From assembly GCF_002999335.1 (NCBI RefSeq), contig NW_020312236.1:186001-250000 (forward strand): a DNA stretch of 64,000 bases, in the 5' to 3' direction. Positions 43,198 to 55,416 of this stretch are shown here, one piece after another. Positions within the stretch are counted from its first letter, which is position 1. Every line of letters starts with the position of its first letter. A program made the translations under genes and the position numbers. The notes beneath the pieces are model-generated. The model made no database searches. It was not told where the DNA came from and saw only the letters and a list, made by a program, of their open reading frames with translations. This DNA comes from Cyclospora cayetanensis (lineage: Eukaryota; Apicomplexa; Conoidasida; Eucoccidiorida; Eimeriidae).

Positions 43198-46100
43198 TCA
43201 GTTGTTCTCTTCAATGGAGGGTTCGGTCCACTTAAGACCCAACACGGTCCCGAGGAATCCACCAACGATGGCATTATCTTCCAATACCTGAGAGGGGCGA
43301 GTCGCAGATAAAAGCAAGAGCCGCTGTTACTGGAGGCCTTGTGTGGCAGCAGGGGATGTACATACCCGGAGAAGGCTCAACAGTGGCAGAAGCAGGAGCA
43401 CACCCACCTTGGAGAGGGGTTTGCCGCCCCCATGACCGGCTTTTGTGTCAATGTGTGCAATGAGCGGAGTATTGACCGGGGAGGAGTAGCCAGCAGCGTG
43501 CTGTGCAAGGGCATAAAAACACGCAGACCGCGCTTGCCAGTGAATTGCACACTGGGCCAGACGGAGGGGCAGTGCGATTTGCACGCAAGGCAAAGGGCCT
43601 ACGCGGATCGCCCTCCCACGACGCGGAAAAGCGTGCGGCGTATTTACAGACTAGACATGCAGACAGCCGAAGCTTCCTCTTCAGTGCACGAATAGAGGCA
43701 GGCCGATTTCTGGCTAGCTCGGCGTCCACAGAGCATAGCGCCGTATCATGTGCGTGTGAACTGTACCTACCTGCAACTCGGCAATGTATTTCAAGGAGTG
43801 GAAAGGCGAGACTCGGTCGTCGTGGTCCGCAGTCATCACCAAAACAGCTGGCTGGTCTTCGCTCTGGACGGTTTCAGGTTTGATGTTGTGCAGGGGAGAT
43901 ATTCTGCAGTGCAGCGCCAAGTGCCGGGAAAAGAACAGCGAGTTCTAACTGGTCTGCGTCGATTCGCATACCTCGTCCAGAAGTCTTCCCTCTGGCTTAA
44001 CTGGGGTCGTTATGTACGAAAAGTTCGGAGCTACAGTGCCAGACACCCCCGCCCTTCCCCCCGCATGGCGAGCATTCATGGCGGTCTCAGCCCGTGGCAT
44101 GGCATGCACTCGCAGCTGGAGGTACACCTCGTCACACGACGGGCTTCTACAAAGAAAGAGGCACGAAACTCCTGCCCTAGACCCCTCTCCCCTCCTCCTG
44201 ATTCCCCCCGTCGAAGTACTTGGATATGTATTCAAAATCTTCTTCAACATCGGGGTCGCCATAGTCGCTGACCCTGAATGCAAAGACCAATCAGAAGCAC
44301 ACCCAAACAGTGCAGTGCCCCTGTGTGGCTGTCTTGCTATGGGGCCCCCGAAATCCTGCATGCGCCACTTGCCAGCCACTCCAATTCCCGTGAGGGGAAG
44401 GCACATTGCATACCGCGAAAAAACCTCACCAGGCGTGCCCAATCGTGAACTTGTTGAAACGCAAAAGGTCCATGACGCCAACTTTCGCGATGACTGCCCT
44501 GAACAGATCTGGGCGCTGATTGGCGCATGCGGCCACGAGAAGACCTCCGTTAGAGGCTCCCATGATAGCCAGCCTGCGCAGAAGCTCGAGAAAGGAGGGG
44601 GGGAAAGAAGGGGAAAATGGAGCGCATCGCGGACTTCCGAAGCGAAAACACGCTACAATGGACCGCCGTCAAGAAGGCATGGTGAGGCAGCGGCACAGGC
44701 ACGGAGCCGTTACTGGCAACGACTCTTGTTGACTACGCCATCACTCTGGGAAGCCGCAGGGGGCACAAACACACCTGTCTGGACTAGAGTATCCCTTTGC
44801 GAACAAGTACTCCGCAGCGCTCTGAAAGTCGTCGTAGCTAACCTACGCAAGGCAAACGCATGTCAGCACCTCTCCGCTGCTTTCGAACTCTTCATACCCG
44901 TCCAGACACCCAGATGCGCTGGTCTGCTTTTGCACAGGCTCATGCTGCTGGAAGCGCTTACTTGTTTTCTATCTTTCACTGCTGCTCGATACCAATCAAG
45001 TCCGTATTCACCGCCCCCCCGGATGTTTGGTATCGCAATGCTCAGTCCGAGATACAAGGCGAACAGTGCAAACCCCAGCTGGAAGTAAGGCAACAAGGAG
45101 ATGTTGAACCTGGGGCCAAACAGCGAACCAGAAACGGCAGGTGCATGCACCAGCCCGATACAAGCCGCGCACACACGCATGCAGCGCCGTCTGAAAGCTT
45201 TTCCTGCCATTCAACCTACCCTCCATAGCCATACAGCAACGTGGGCTGGGGGCCTTTGCCTTGCCACCCCTTCTTCCTCACAAGGAACATTGGCACCTCT
45301 GTTCCGTCTTTGCTGCTGTAAAACTCCTGCGTAACCTCCAGCTGATCAAGCGGTAAGCCCGCTATCTGCAGCACACGCCGCGGCAAGGGCAGAAAACAGG
45401 ATCTTGAAAGGCGAGGGGGCACACCACGAGCTCGCCAGCCAGGCAAACAAAAGTGGTGAGGCTAAAGAAAATGCTCAAGGCACGGAGGGAAAACACGAAG
45501 CAAGACAAGAGCCGAGAACTTCGGGGCAGCACCAATGCGGAGGCGCACTGGGAACGCCACAGAGCGAAGGGAATTAGAAGGGTGAGCGAGTCCAAAGGAA
45601 CACGTTCTCAAGGGCAGCCGTAGCAGTACAACTTCCCATAGACCATATACATAACGAGAACGACAAAGAAATCCACACTTCGCCGAGAACACATGAACAC
45701 CCTGCCCAGATGGCAATACTGTGTAATGCTTTTTCGGAACTTCTCTAGAGACGCGCCTTCTTTTAGTGGCACTACTGTGAGCACATAAGTCGGCGTCCCC
45801 TTTCCCACCCTTGTTTGGCGTATTTAATGGACCTACGATGATTCAAGACACCCTCGTGGCCCCTCGCGGTGCGCACATACCTCTGTAGTCTTTAGCACGG
45901 AGAGTCCGAAAGAGCCGTTTTCAATCTCGAGCTCGTAAACGATGCGCGGGGTGTCGAAGCTTGCGAGACTAAAAAGGAAATGGTTGTATTTTCTTTCTCC
46001 CGAGACGTCATATACGGACCCCACAGGAATGTCTAAGGATTGCACGCGGGATCCGTCCATGCGGTGTACGTACACCCGCGATTTCACGTCTTCAGTGTAT

Positions 46101-49100
46101 ATGAGCATCAGCAGATCTTGGGACACGGCGTAGACCTCGTCCAGAACGGAAGACGCTTCCGGCACGATTTCATCCACAGGAAATCCTGAAGGAAACAAGG
46201 CACACTCCTCCAGGTTGGTATGAACAGCGCCTACTGGGCAGGCGAAGCCCTACGCAGACCACTCAACTGCGCGCACCCTGCTTCTGGATATCAAGCCGAA
46301 CAATTCTTTTCTTGGGGGCGTCCTTGTTGGTGACAAAAAAGAAGACATGTCCGTCGTTAGCCACGTATTTGAACTCCGCGGAGAAGTCCTTCACCACTTT
46401 GATCCACTTCAATTCCGTGAAGGCTTTGACGGGCGAGTCTACTCCTGGCAACTGCGCTATCCAAACTTGATTGACCTGCAGCAGGAGGAACACGAGCTCT
46501 GTTCTGAGCCACGTGAAGTGTCAGCACGTCGAAAAAGGGAAAGAGACGCGGGTCCGCAAAAAAACGCGCGCACGCGCGAGAGAGAGAGAGAGACGTGCAC
46601 GGGGAGGACGGAGGGAGGCGCCACAAGCCAGAGTGAATTGACGGTGTAGTGTGTGAGCGAAAGAAGAGGGCGGCCTTGCTTCGATTTCCCTACGGGCTCG
46701 CAGCTTCTGTTAATGCTTGCGACAAGAAACTTTTCATCGTCAGTCACTCGGAGTTCTGCCAACCACTTCGGCTCCGATGGGAAGTCAAGCACCAGCACGT
46801 CCTCGCTCTGAGGAGTACCCAGCTTGTGGCAGTATACCTGAGCAGAAAGCGGCCATGCGGAAGGTCAAGGAGGATTCAACGGCGATGGGAACGAGTGGTG
46901 GCATATGGCTTCCGCCACACACACACACACACACACACACAAACCCGACAGCAGACGCTACTTCATGAACAAAATGAAAACGTGTGCTTCCGGAAGGCAG
47001 CGCATGCTAGAAATTGCGAATCCGCATGCACGGGTTCTTCACGGGTGCCCTTGCCTTTTGATATTCGTTTTTCGTGTTTTCCGAGCCGTCCACAGCAGAT
47101 CCCTCAGGTATGTCGTACTTGTTGTAAAAAAACCACTTGTTGCCGAGCCATCCCAGGCTCGTAAACCTGCAGCGCAGAGGAAACGTCCAAGGAGGGCAAC
47201 CAACCTCTCTAGCAGGCATCCTCGAGGCTCTCTCCACCTCTGTCTGCGTATTGCTCTTTGCTGCACTGCTTTTTCTCTGCACGTTAAAAAGGCAGCCTCA
47301 TCTTGCACTTTTGTCCTCCCGCTCAACCGGGGATGCACCTTACTTCGCGTGCATCAACTGGTCTGCAAGCTGCTCGCCAGTTTCCGTGTCTACAAAGTAG
47401 ATAGTTCGCCAGTCGCTGCCCTTGTCACCGCGGGCATACGCCATCAAGCTCCCAGATTGAGAGAAAGCAGAGTCATCTTTTCCGCACACACGCACACACA
47501 CACACACAGATGCCGCAGCCAGTTGTGCACAATATACAGCAATGCCAAATCATCACATAGGCACTGCGAAGCAGAGGAGGCATACAGTTCGCCGTCCTCT
47601 TAAGCGGACCGAAACGCCTAAAAGAAGTACATGTACAAAAGTATCTAAAGAGCTAAAGGGAGAGATAGAGATGAACCCCCCTGCCCTGCCCTGCCTCTCG
47701 CTTCCGAACTGTACGTATCAAAGTGACAAATGCATGCACTTCATCATGAGAAATGACTCGCTTCCTGCAAAACGCTGGCAAGGGAAATGGGCAGCAGCCG
47801 CGAGCCACCTCAAGGCACGCCTACCAACTGTCGCAGTTCCATCTTCCGTCCACGTATTCGGATCAAGCAAAATTTGACTGTTTTCTCCCGTTTTCGTTGC
47901 GTGTCTGTGCAGAACAAACTGATTCTGCAGCCCGGAGTTGCGCCATGTATACCAAAAAGATCCTTTTCTGAAGGGCGTCCCGAACCTGTCAAGACACAAC
48001 GCAATCATCAAGGCGAGGCAGGCGGAATTCGTACCAAGGAAGAGGAACGCCAACCAAAACTTTTAGCATTACTGCAAAACTTTTCGCAACACTGCAACTG
48101 CAAGATTCGGTGCTCATAAAGAGGCAGCACACAACGCACGAGGCAGGAAACCGGAAGCCATTTTTGACGAATTGCCGACCCTGCGTTACTTTCTGCTCTG
48201 CTAAAGATATGCGAAGAATGTCGAATCACTCAAGACGCGCATATGTCTGTATATGTATGAATCTATATATGTGTGAGTACGTACGTGTATGTGAGTGTGT
48301 GCATGTATGTGTGTATATGTATGTGTGAGTATGTATGTGTATGTACGCGTGTATATGCATGTATGTGAGTGTGAGTATGTATGTCTGTATACGTACATAT
48401 GTATGAGTATGTATGTGTGTATGTATGAGTATGTATGTGTGTGTATGTCTGTACATGTATGTATGTATGTGTGTGTATGTGTGTATGTAAATGCATGTAT
48501 AGATGTGAATGCATGTATGTGTAAAACAGCCAAGAACTGAGCAGGTTCCCAAATAATACATTCTCATACTCTTCAGTCCGGCATTGTTTGCAGCCCCCCT
48601 CTCGAAGCCTCCAGTTGTTCGGTCGACAAGGACCCTTAAAGAGCCGCATTCGTCTTCCAACTGCCTGTACACCCCACGCCTAGGGCACCTAAGATCTGCA
48701 TGCCCCGAGCAAATTGCGAGCTTGTAACCTCACTTTGGGTAGTCTTGAAATTCGGTGAGCGCGGTAAGAACTTGTTTTTTTAGCGGCGTATCAAGAAACT
48801 GCTCCGACACTGCGTTCTGGTTAGCCACAAAGGCCTTCGTCTCTTCGCTCTCCGGATCCTCCGTCCAGCTGAACGTGCCATACCATAAACGCAATAAACA
48901 ATTCGACTTCCATGCTGCACTCCTCCTAAAAATCACCCCTGCATGCGCGACGCACAAAGAGCAGACTTCTCCTCCCCCCGAGCCTTGCGCTTCGGCCCTT
49001 TAGACACCTGGACCTTAAACTCCAATATACCCGCCAGTCGGAGTGCTGCAATAGAGAAATGAATTTGACAGGGTCTAGGAAGCTCGAAACTTTGTGTATT

Positions 49101-49439
49101 GCTGTGTGTGTATGTTTGGGTGTGAGTATTTGTGTCTGTGTATGCGTGTTTGTTTGTGTGTGTTTGTTTTTGTCGGAGTATTTGTGTCTGTGTGTATGTG
49201 TGTTTGTTTGTGTGTGTTTGTTTGTTTGCCTTTGAGCATTTGTGTCTGTGTGTATGTTTGTGTGTTTGTTTGTGCGTTTGTATGCTGCGCAGCGGGTAGG
49301 AGTGGCGGGGGAGGTGCTAGTCCACAGCCCTTTGAAATCCCAAGACTTGCCGGTACGGATCTGCTACAGGCGTGCCAAAGAGGTTCTCTACCACGACGCT
49401 GCGGTGAGCGTAAGGATACGACAGCTTTTGATGAGTCAT
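43198..49439 (-). CDS. PREP: Prolyl oligopeptidase (S9A serine peptidase), 16 exons
   Basis: Cytosolic-type peptidase that cleaves short peptides after proline. Exons: 49439-49351, 48868-48734, 47985-47825, 47476-47344, 47166-47055, 46837-46694, 46475-46277, 46185-45881, 45365-45220, 45109-44962, 44842-44775, 44573-44430, 44273-44220, 43903-43771, 43500-43408, 43287-43198. Phases agree throughout: 717 residues. N-terminal cap [19 protein letters not shown]; propeller with GLQNQFVL and [11 protein letters not shown]; then the hydrolase domain YGYGGFNIS and NIRGGGEYG. Catalytic Ser554 (GASNGG), Asp641 (DHDDRV) and His680 (AGHGGG) fall at exactly the numbers of the mammalian enzyme, which supports the splicing. 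The nucleophile motif has Ala where most members have Gly. Introns 1 and 5 use GC donors. Intron 1 lies immediately after the DPYR codon start; further 5' sequence is uncertain (see the ORF at 49796-50116). Confidence 0.97.
46917..46941. repeat. (CA)n in PREP intron 5
   Basis: CACACACA tract inside the GC-AG intron 47054-46838. A similar (CA)n lies at about 47487-47508, just upstream of the exon 4 acceptor. Confidence 0.85.
48240..48520. repeat. GTATGTATGTGTGAGTAT microsatellite in PREP intron 2
   Basis: 280-base GTATGTGTGAGTATGTATGT-type array in the intron 48733-47986. Confidence 0.9.
49095..49285. repeat. TGTTTGTTTGTGTGTATG minisatellite in PREP intron 1
   Basis: Array of GTTTGTTTGTGTGTGTTTGT units, with about three ~65-base higher-order copies marked by GAGTATTTGTGTCTG, in the GC-AG intron 49350-48869. 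Confidence 0.9.
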
Positions 49440-49795
49440 GCTGGAAAAAAAGGCTGAGGCGAAAGGAAGAGCACAGCGGCACAGGAGGCCGTCGGGCGAG
49501 GTGGAGGACGCAGCAAGTGAAGGAAAAACACAAAACGAGATCGCACATCACTAATCCGCCTAGTAATGCAGTTTCAAAGGTACTGGCTCCTGCTGGATGC
49601 AGTGGAAACGTTCAATGGCCAAGTAGCGGCCGTACAAACTGGTACGGGTTTCGGCACAAGTCTAATTTTGCGAGAGTTCCGCAGCATGATCACGAGAAAG
49701 CACGCCCCTCGCATTCTGTTCATGAAGTTTCGCAAAATACACTGGATTCTGGGGCATTAGAGAACGGATATTCGGCGTATTGAGCGAAAAAGACC

Positions 49796-50116
49796 TTACA
49801 CCTGGATGCGGCGACAGCGCGGATGGACGTGATGAACGGTAAATCCCGAGTCTAGGAGCAGGAAATTCGCAGCAGGAGCGTAAAGGCATTGTTCTGTAAA
49901 CTTTTCACGACTGTGGAATATGGGGCAGCTGCATCTGGCAGTGTGCATCCCGTGATCTGTGACGCACCAGAGAAGGACCAGTAGAGGCGGGAAAATGAAG
50001 GTCGCGAAAGCAGCGGTAAGGAATGCGGCAAGAAGATATCCGAGAGGCCATGTCTCCTGAATCTTAAACGAAACTGCACGGAGTCCTTTGTACCGCCAGA
50101 ACATTTCCCTAGCCAT
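49796..50116 (-). CDS. Possible exon or small gene encoding a membrane-anchored peptide (uncertain)
   Basis: 106-codon ORF beginning MAREMFWRYKGLRAVSFKIQ, followed by one strong hydrophobic stretch (WPLGYLLAAFLTAAFATFIF plus PPLLVLLWCV), a convincing membrane anchor. It ends near a plausible donor (CAG then GTGTAA, phase 0). It lies directly upstream of the prolyl oligopeptidase on the same strand, so it could be a 5' exon giving a membrane-anchored form. However, phase 0 does not join the first oligopeptidase exon (which would need phase 2) without another exon. The oligopeptidase is already full length, so an unrelated small gene or a chance ORF is equally possible. Confidence 0.25.
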   Translation of the reverse strand: MAREMFWRYKGLRAVSFKIQETWPLGYLLAAFLTAAFATFIFPPLLVLLWCVTDHGMHTARCSCPIFHSREKFTEQCLYAPAANFLLLDSGFTVHHVHPRCRRIQV

Positions 50117-50302
50117 GCCGACAGTCAGCCTGGTAGCCCCACGCTATTGCCACGTGCCAAATGCGCACACTTGATACACGCCCCTCTTTCTATTCGCAAA
50201 TGGAAACCTTTTAGAGAAAATTTGTTATTTAACAGGGTAAAATTCTTCGTTTAAATTGGCCCGCCGGCAGTTTTTCGCACTGTGCGCTTTCCGACACGCT
50301 GC

Positions 50303-50500
50303 ATGCACAGCGACGCTAATTACATGGAAGGATATGCGAACTCGGCACAATTCCTGTCTAGAGATCGGGTAAGTCCTACCATAAGCGGCAATGCTAGCTT
50401 TTTCTGCCCTACCCTGCAGGTAAAGTCGCTAAAAGAATGGCGTTCGCGAGTTTTCTCATTCCTTGGAAGATCAAGGCCCCATTTACGAGTTTCGGATTAA
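50303..50500 (+). CDS. Candidate small basic protein, possibly with a 51-base intron
   Basis: ATG at 50303 opens a frame to TAA at 50500. It contains a consensus donor (CGG then GTAAGT, 50369) and, 51 bases later, a pyrimidine-rich acceptor (TTTTTCTGCCCTACCCTGCAG region ending 50419), both in phase 0. Spliced, it gives 48 residues (ends SLKEWRSRVFSFLGRSRPHL); unspliced, 65. No family recognised. It might instead be the last two exons of a longer gene. The matched splice sites are the only real support. Confidence 0.3.
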   Translation: MHSDANYMEGYANSAQFLSRDRVSPTISGNASFFCPTLQVKSLKEWRSRVFSFLGRSRPHLRVSD

Positions 50501-51957
50501 AAAGGTGGTAAATACGTTTAAAAGCATGGCAGTATAGGGACTATCTGCAAACATTTAGGGTGACTACTCAGTTTCCTTGGCTAGATACGTTTGCTGATGG
50601 CGCTTCTCCATGTGCCTTGCATATGTAGATCCCGTTTTGGGCTTTGCTGTGCCTGGATGCTATCGATCAAGCAAGACGTATATACGCCCATCTCAGAGCG
50701 TGCCATTTGTTTTAAGGGCATCAGCAGACTACCTGTGAACGCCCCGAAGGTGCCGGACACTCTCGTTTGTACTTTGTGCGGCCGCTGAGGTATCATTCCA
50801 TCTGAGGTTTCCGTAGAGGCGCTTCACTTCAGACTCGATTCAATCTTAATAGGTAGCTTCCGAGTGTTTCCTGAAAAAGCTCGCGCCTTTCCGTGCATGC
50901 CCCTCACATTTCTCGACATGCACTAAGAGGACAGCTGGGGATTCCGTAGCTGCCACTTCCAAGCACTCTGATCCTTCATAGCAAGTTGCGCAGCATCTAG
51001 CGTACATACACATAACTTTATGTCTTCTATAATTGAGCTAAATAGTGCTTTGCAATACGTGAGCCATGCAAGCCTACAGATCAACTAGTCAATCCCTTTA
51101 AAAATCGTCAGTAATTATAACTAATGTAGTCGAAAGTGCTTCATTGTAGCTCGCCCAGCCACAAAATTTATTAAGGTTTCTCATCGCTTCACACATATTT
51201 CGCCCTACTCGTTTATTTTGTTTGTGATTTTCTATTTCCACGTCCCTTCTGGAAGGTCACAGGGGATATGTGAAGCTTCTTAAAGGTATCTCTAGTTAAG
51301 ACTGCACTTGGCGGCCCGCTTCCCATTTGTTGCTACTTGCGTTGTCGAAGTGTGAAGTAAGCGTCTTGTGGCTCACCCTGGCAGTTACCCTGGCCTTGTA
51401 TACGCCGCAGGCGAGTTGAGGCACATGGGAACTTGAATGAAGGAGGCAGAAACATGGTACCACAGATATTATTGTTTTATGTTCTGTTTCACGATTCGAC
51501 ATGAAAATAGAATGCGCAGGGCGCACGAACAATGGGGCTCTGCACTCCTTCCTGCATTCCTTGCGAGTACTTTGTACGACGTTTATCTTAGGTTGGACGT
51601 TTTACATCAGATTTTAGGCAAAATGTTCATTTGCAATGACTGGTATACGAATTGCAGTAGCTGATGGAAGTTTGAACAGCCTGCATCCAACGACAGGAAC
51701 TTCACTGAAAATACGAATATCGATGCGACCCCTTGGGATTTACCTAGACGCAAAAAATTGGTTTAAACAATTGTAGAGTCTCACTGAAGGATAAATGGTA
51801 AATACATTTCAGTGCTCGAGCCCTTGAATGCGGGATTGCCTTGTACGGTGTCCGTCGCAGATTCAGGGGGCAAGGGTATTCAAAGTGTGCCATAAAAGGC
51901 TGAGGCAGAATGAGAAACTGCAACATTGAGAAATAAGGAAGGCAACCAGCCTCCTCT
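50501..51957. other. Repeat-poor intergenic region, no gene seen
   Basis: Flank of the zinc-finger gene 3' end. ORFs are under 80 codons and without domain features. Composition is more AT-rich than the repeat-rich regions, with no tandem arrays. Confidence 0.5.
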
Positions 51958-54900
51958 CTAGGAGTTTTGGGTCCGTCCTGTAATAGTTCCTGTCCTGATA
52001 CTTTTCATAGCTGCAACGCGTGATTTTGCTGATGCCGCCCATTGCATTCCGTCTCTCTGGTTGCTTCCCCAGGTCGTCCGGTTTATGTCTCGGTTGGACC
52101 GTAAACGGTCTACAGCATGCATTCCCGCTCCCGTCCCTCCCCCGTTTCGTCTAAGTCTACAAGCAGCCCCCTGAGAGGCACAGAGGCCTCCTCCCTTCCT
52201 CAAGACACCCCCGCCGTTGCGAAACATTCTCTGGCATACACTAGCATGCTTCTCAAGAGATTCTTCTCGCCCAAATGTCCGACCGCAGTGTGGACACTGC
52301 AAGTGCGCCACAGTGTCGCTGCACCGGGCGAAAATCGCCTGGAATTAAAGGCAAGCAAGCGTCATAGGTGATGATCACAAGTGCATATTTTTCGACTGGC
52401 GTAAGACACAAAACGGGTGAGATAATCTGCAACTGGGCAAAGACAACACAATGGCTTGCAGCTAAGGATTGTGCGCTGGGCATTGACTGTCCTAGGGAAC
52501 TGCTGTTATGGGTATTTTGCCTTGCCTGGGCCTCTGCTATTTCTCTAGGGTCGCAGACTCTGGCCATCCTCATCGCCGCTCGAAACTGCGCGCTCTGCGT
52601 GTAAAGAGCAAGCAGCAGCATCGACAACAACTATGGAAGCAATTGTGCCAATAGTAGGAGCGACAACAGCAAAACCAATGAGCCTTGGCAGATCTCTGTC
52701 TGAGATCGTGCTTTCCTAAAGTGTATCGGGATTGCGTATTGTCCATGTTGGCTACTCTGGGCTTAGCAACATGGATGCAATGCAGGGCCGTGTCCTTTCC
52801 AGTAGCAGTGCATTCTGACTTCACGCTTCCACTTTCTTTCTGTCGGCTTTTCCAGTCTGCATTTCATAAGGAATAATAGAAGGGTACACTTTAAAGGGAA
52901 GGACGAACCGAGCGAAGGTCGTCAGAGGAACCTGCACCGCTCAAGCAGGGGTGCCTTTTGCAAAGATACACAGAGGGAGCGAGGGCGTTGAAGAAAGAAG
53001 AGAAAAGAAGGAGGGAAGAATAGTATCACGACACAACTGGGAGCCACTAAACACTCCGCAATAGGCATCGGTTTGAATGCATACTGTTTTGATGCTGCGC
53101 GTTCGACCCTGAGCTTCCGTAAGGTGGAATTTACAGGGAGGCCCGTCTCCTCTACAACGCTGGCCAGGCGTTTTCTGGTCATGTCGTACTGCTTCCTACG
53201 TGTAAAAAATACCTTTTCATTTGAGGAACAACGCAAAAGACGACTCATGAGCAGCTCAGAGATATAACAAGCGCAAAAAGCGAACAGCAGCCAACAGGAA
53301 GGTGAAACGCAACTAAAATATGTGTGACACTGAAATTTGCATGCTAAGGAGAGAGAATCTTGTGTCGTTGCTAGACTGAAGGCCCTGTGCTAACTTTGTC
53401 CCATAATCCTTCAGCTCGCGCGGCTAGGGCATACAAATAAGCAGACGGCTCACTAATCAAGAGGGCATAAAGCCAAGAAGGTAGACTTACATTAACACAG
53501 ACCTTCACATGCTTCTGGAAAGATCTTCTGGCGAATGTCCGGTGACAGTATGGACACTGAAAAACAGCAGAGTAGCATTTCTATAAGGGTCAGGCTTTTG
53601 TGAAGTCACCCTGCGGAATCTCCATCATTGGCGGTAAAATAACATGCGTACACAACCGCCGCGCCCAAGCGCCCCTTTTCTTCCATCTCCAGCCCCAAGG
53701 CGCCTCAGTCACAGCCAGTGACCCAACAAGTAAGATAGCGCTCTTGTGTTATCAATACTGACTTCTTGTATTTCTTGCTGTTCGTCTTCATTGGGATTCG
53801 ACCCACTTGGAAAGCTCCCTGGCGCGGTTGGCAGGAATGCACCTAGCGGTAGATTTTCCACTCGTTCAAATGATCCCCGGCTAGCTAAAAACTCCTGGGC
53901 CTCAGGTCTGTCTAGCTGTGGCTGAGGAATGCTAGCTACGGCCTGGGGATAGCGAGGAGCAGACTGTGGCTGCTCTAAGTCCAAAGTACGGTGTATACTT
54001 GCTTTTTTTCCTGCAGATTCCGTCGAACATCTGTTCGAAAAAGATTGAGAGCTGATAGCTGCTGTCTGACTTGGAAGAGAGTAGCTTTGTTGACTTGGCT
54101 CATTTGATACTTCGCAGCTAGGTCTAGGGTCTTGTGGCCACAATTCTTCTGCTTTTCGTGGGTGCTTCATTGCAGATTTTAGTGCTTCGAACTCTCCCTG
54201 CGTCCACTGCTCTTCTTGTAGCTGGCTCTGCTCCAAGCCCAAGCCATCGCTTCTCTTCGGGGATCTAGGATTCCCGAAATAATCAGAAGTATGCTCCTCA
54301 GGAGCTCCTGAAGATGGATATAATATAAAAAGCTTACACAGAGCCTGAGTCCTCAGGTGTACGGAAACGTGGCCAGTAGGAACGCAAACATGCTTCGGCA
54401 GATTTCCGAGACACTTATCACCCTAGGAAAAGGCCGCCCACCGGCAGTATTCAAGAACGCGTTTCTGCTGCTAAGGCGTAAATCACTCATCCTGCTCGTT
54501 CACACATTCGATAGACATAGTCTTGCACGACACGGAGTTCTGCTGTGAAACTAGGAAACCCGCACCTTCCCTGCTTATTACCCTGCAAATAGTCTCTCCC
54601 CCAGAGCCTCGTCATTTTTATTCTGCAGCTATTACCATTTTGAAAAATCTTCTTCAGCTTGTGTGAATTTTTAAAGCATGGTAAGAAATGGCTAAAGGAA
54701 GCATTGTTGCGGGGTCTATGGGGAATGCACGATTTTGGCTTGCCTCTGCTGCCTAGCTTTGTGTTGGTGTTGGCTGTCTTTGATTGACTGTTTCAGCATA
54801 CGAATTAGACGAGTGGCCTGAAGCACCTCCTGAGGCGTGAACGTGTCGATGTCGCTGTCGTCATTAAGGTAAAACAGATCTGCATAACAGATTCATTTTT

Positions 54901-55416
54901 CACTGCTTTCTGAGTTCAGGTATTGACCATTTGAAATCGATTGCTACCAGATGGTGCTTTACACTCGTTATACGCTTCGCAATCTTGAATAGTTAAGCTT
55001 CCATCTAATGGAATCGCGACTCCATTCCAGGGCTTTCTAATGTGCAGGGAACGATGAGGAAACAAAGGATATTGGTCTCTTATCTTTTGTGTATTTAGTT
55101 TTCAAGAGGAAAGTATCATCTGCAGAGGAGTCAAGAGGAAACAGTCTCCATCGTGCAGGGTTTTGGCTATTAGGCTTAAATTCGCCAAGTTGCTCCCCAT
55201 AGACCGAGGAAGTGTGACTGGGCCGTCGAGGCTGCAGTCATGTATACCTGCTGAAGCAGTTGAAAGCTTTGAAACAAACCCGGAAAGCTCGTTTTCACTT
55301 GGCTGCCTCACAGTTTGACTGCTCTTCGGCTCAATGCTACAAAGTTCTTGCTCTGGTCGCCTTGGAGGGAAAACTCCTGATCCGCTCGACGGCGGCATTT
55401 CATGCTGTTTGATCAT
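51958..55416 (-). CDS. C2HC-type zinc-finger protein (ZC2HC1-like), multi-exon
   Basis: Exons read on the minus strand: a probable first coding exon from ATG 55416 (3' end uncertain, near 55150); 54879-54744; 54264-53763; 53556-53491; 53212 to about 53130 or 53033; 52594 to about 52448; 52338-51958. Two C2HC zinc fingers: finger 1 CPYCHRTFARRSFQKHVKVC (53556-53491), followed by VFFTRRKQYDMTRKR, the usual sequel in ZC2HC1 proteins; and finger 2 CPHCGRTFGREESLEKHASVC (52338 exon). Between them is SAQFRAAMRMAR, a helix also typical of this family. The N-terminal part is disordered and Gln/Ser/Pro-rich, with a short acidic start (LNDDSDIDTFTPQEVL). Phases agree where given; the intron 54743-54265 uses a GC donor (AGAG then GCAAGC). 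Function of the family is poorly known; RNA or protein binding is possible. Fingers are certain, the full gene model is not. Confidence 0.72.

Noticed and set aside
43972..44030. A possible prolyl oligopeptidase exon ([18 protein letters not shown])
   Set aside because: It has an acceptor and a donor, but needs phase 1 where the preceding exon ends in phase 2. Skipping it joins ISK to ISPLHNIK, which matches the family and puts the catalytic Asp and His at the expected positions.
48226..48672. His/Thr/Tyr-rich ORFs near 48.2-48.7 kb, and similar ones at 23.4, 27.9, 32, 59.7 and 63.6 kb
   Set aside because: Translations of GTAT/CATA microsatellites inside introns.
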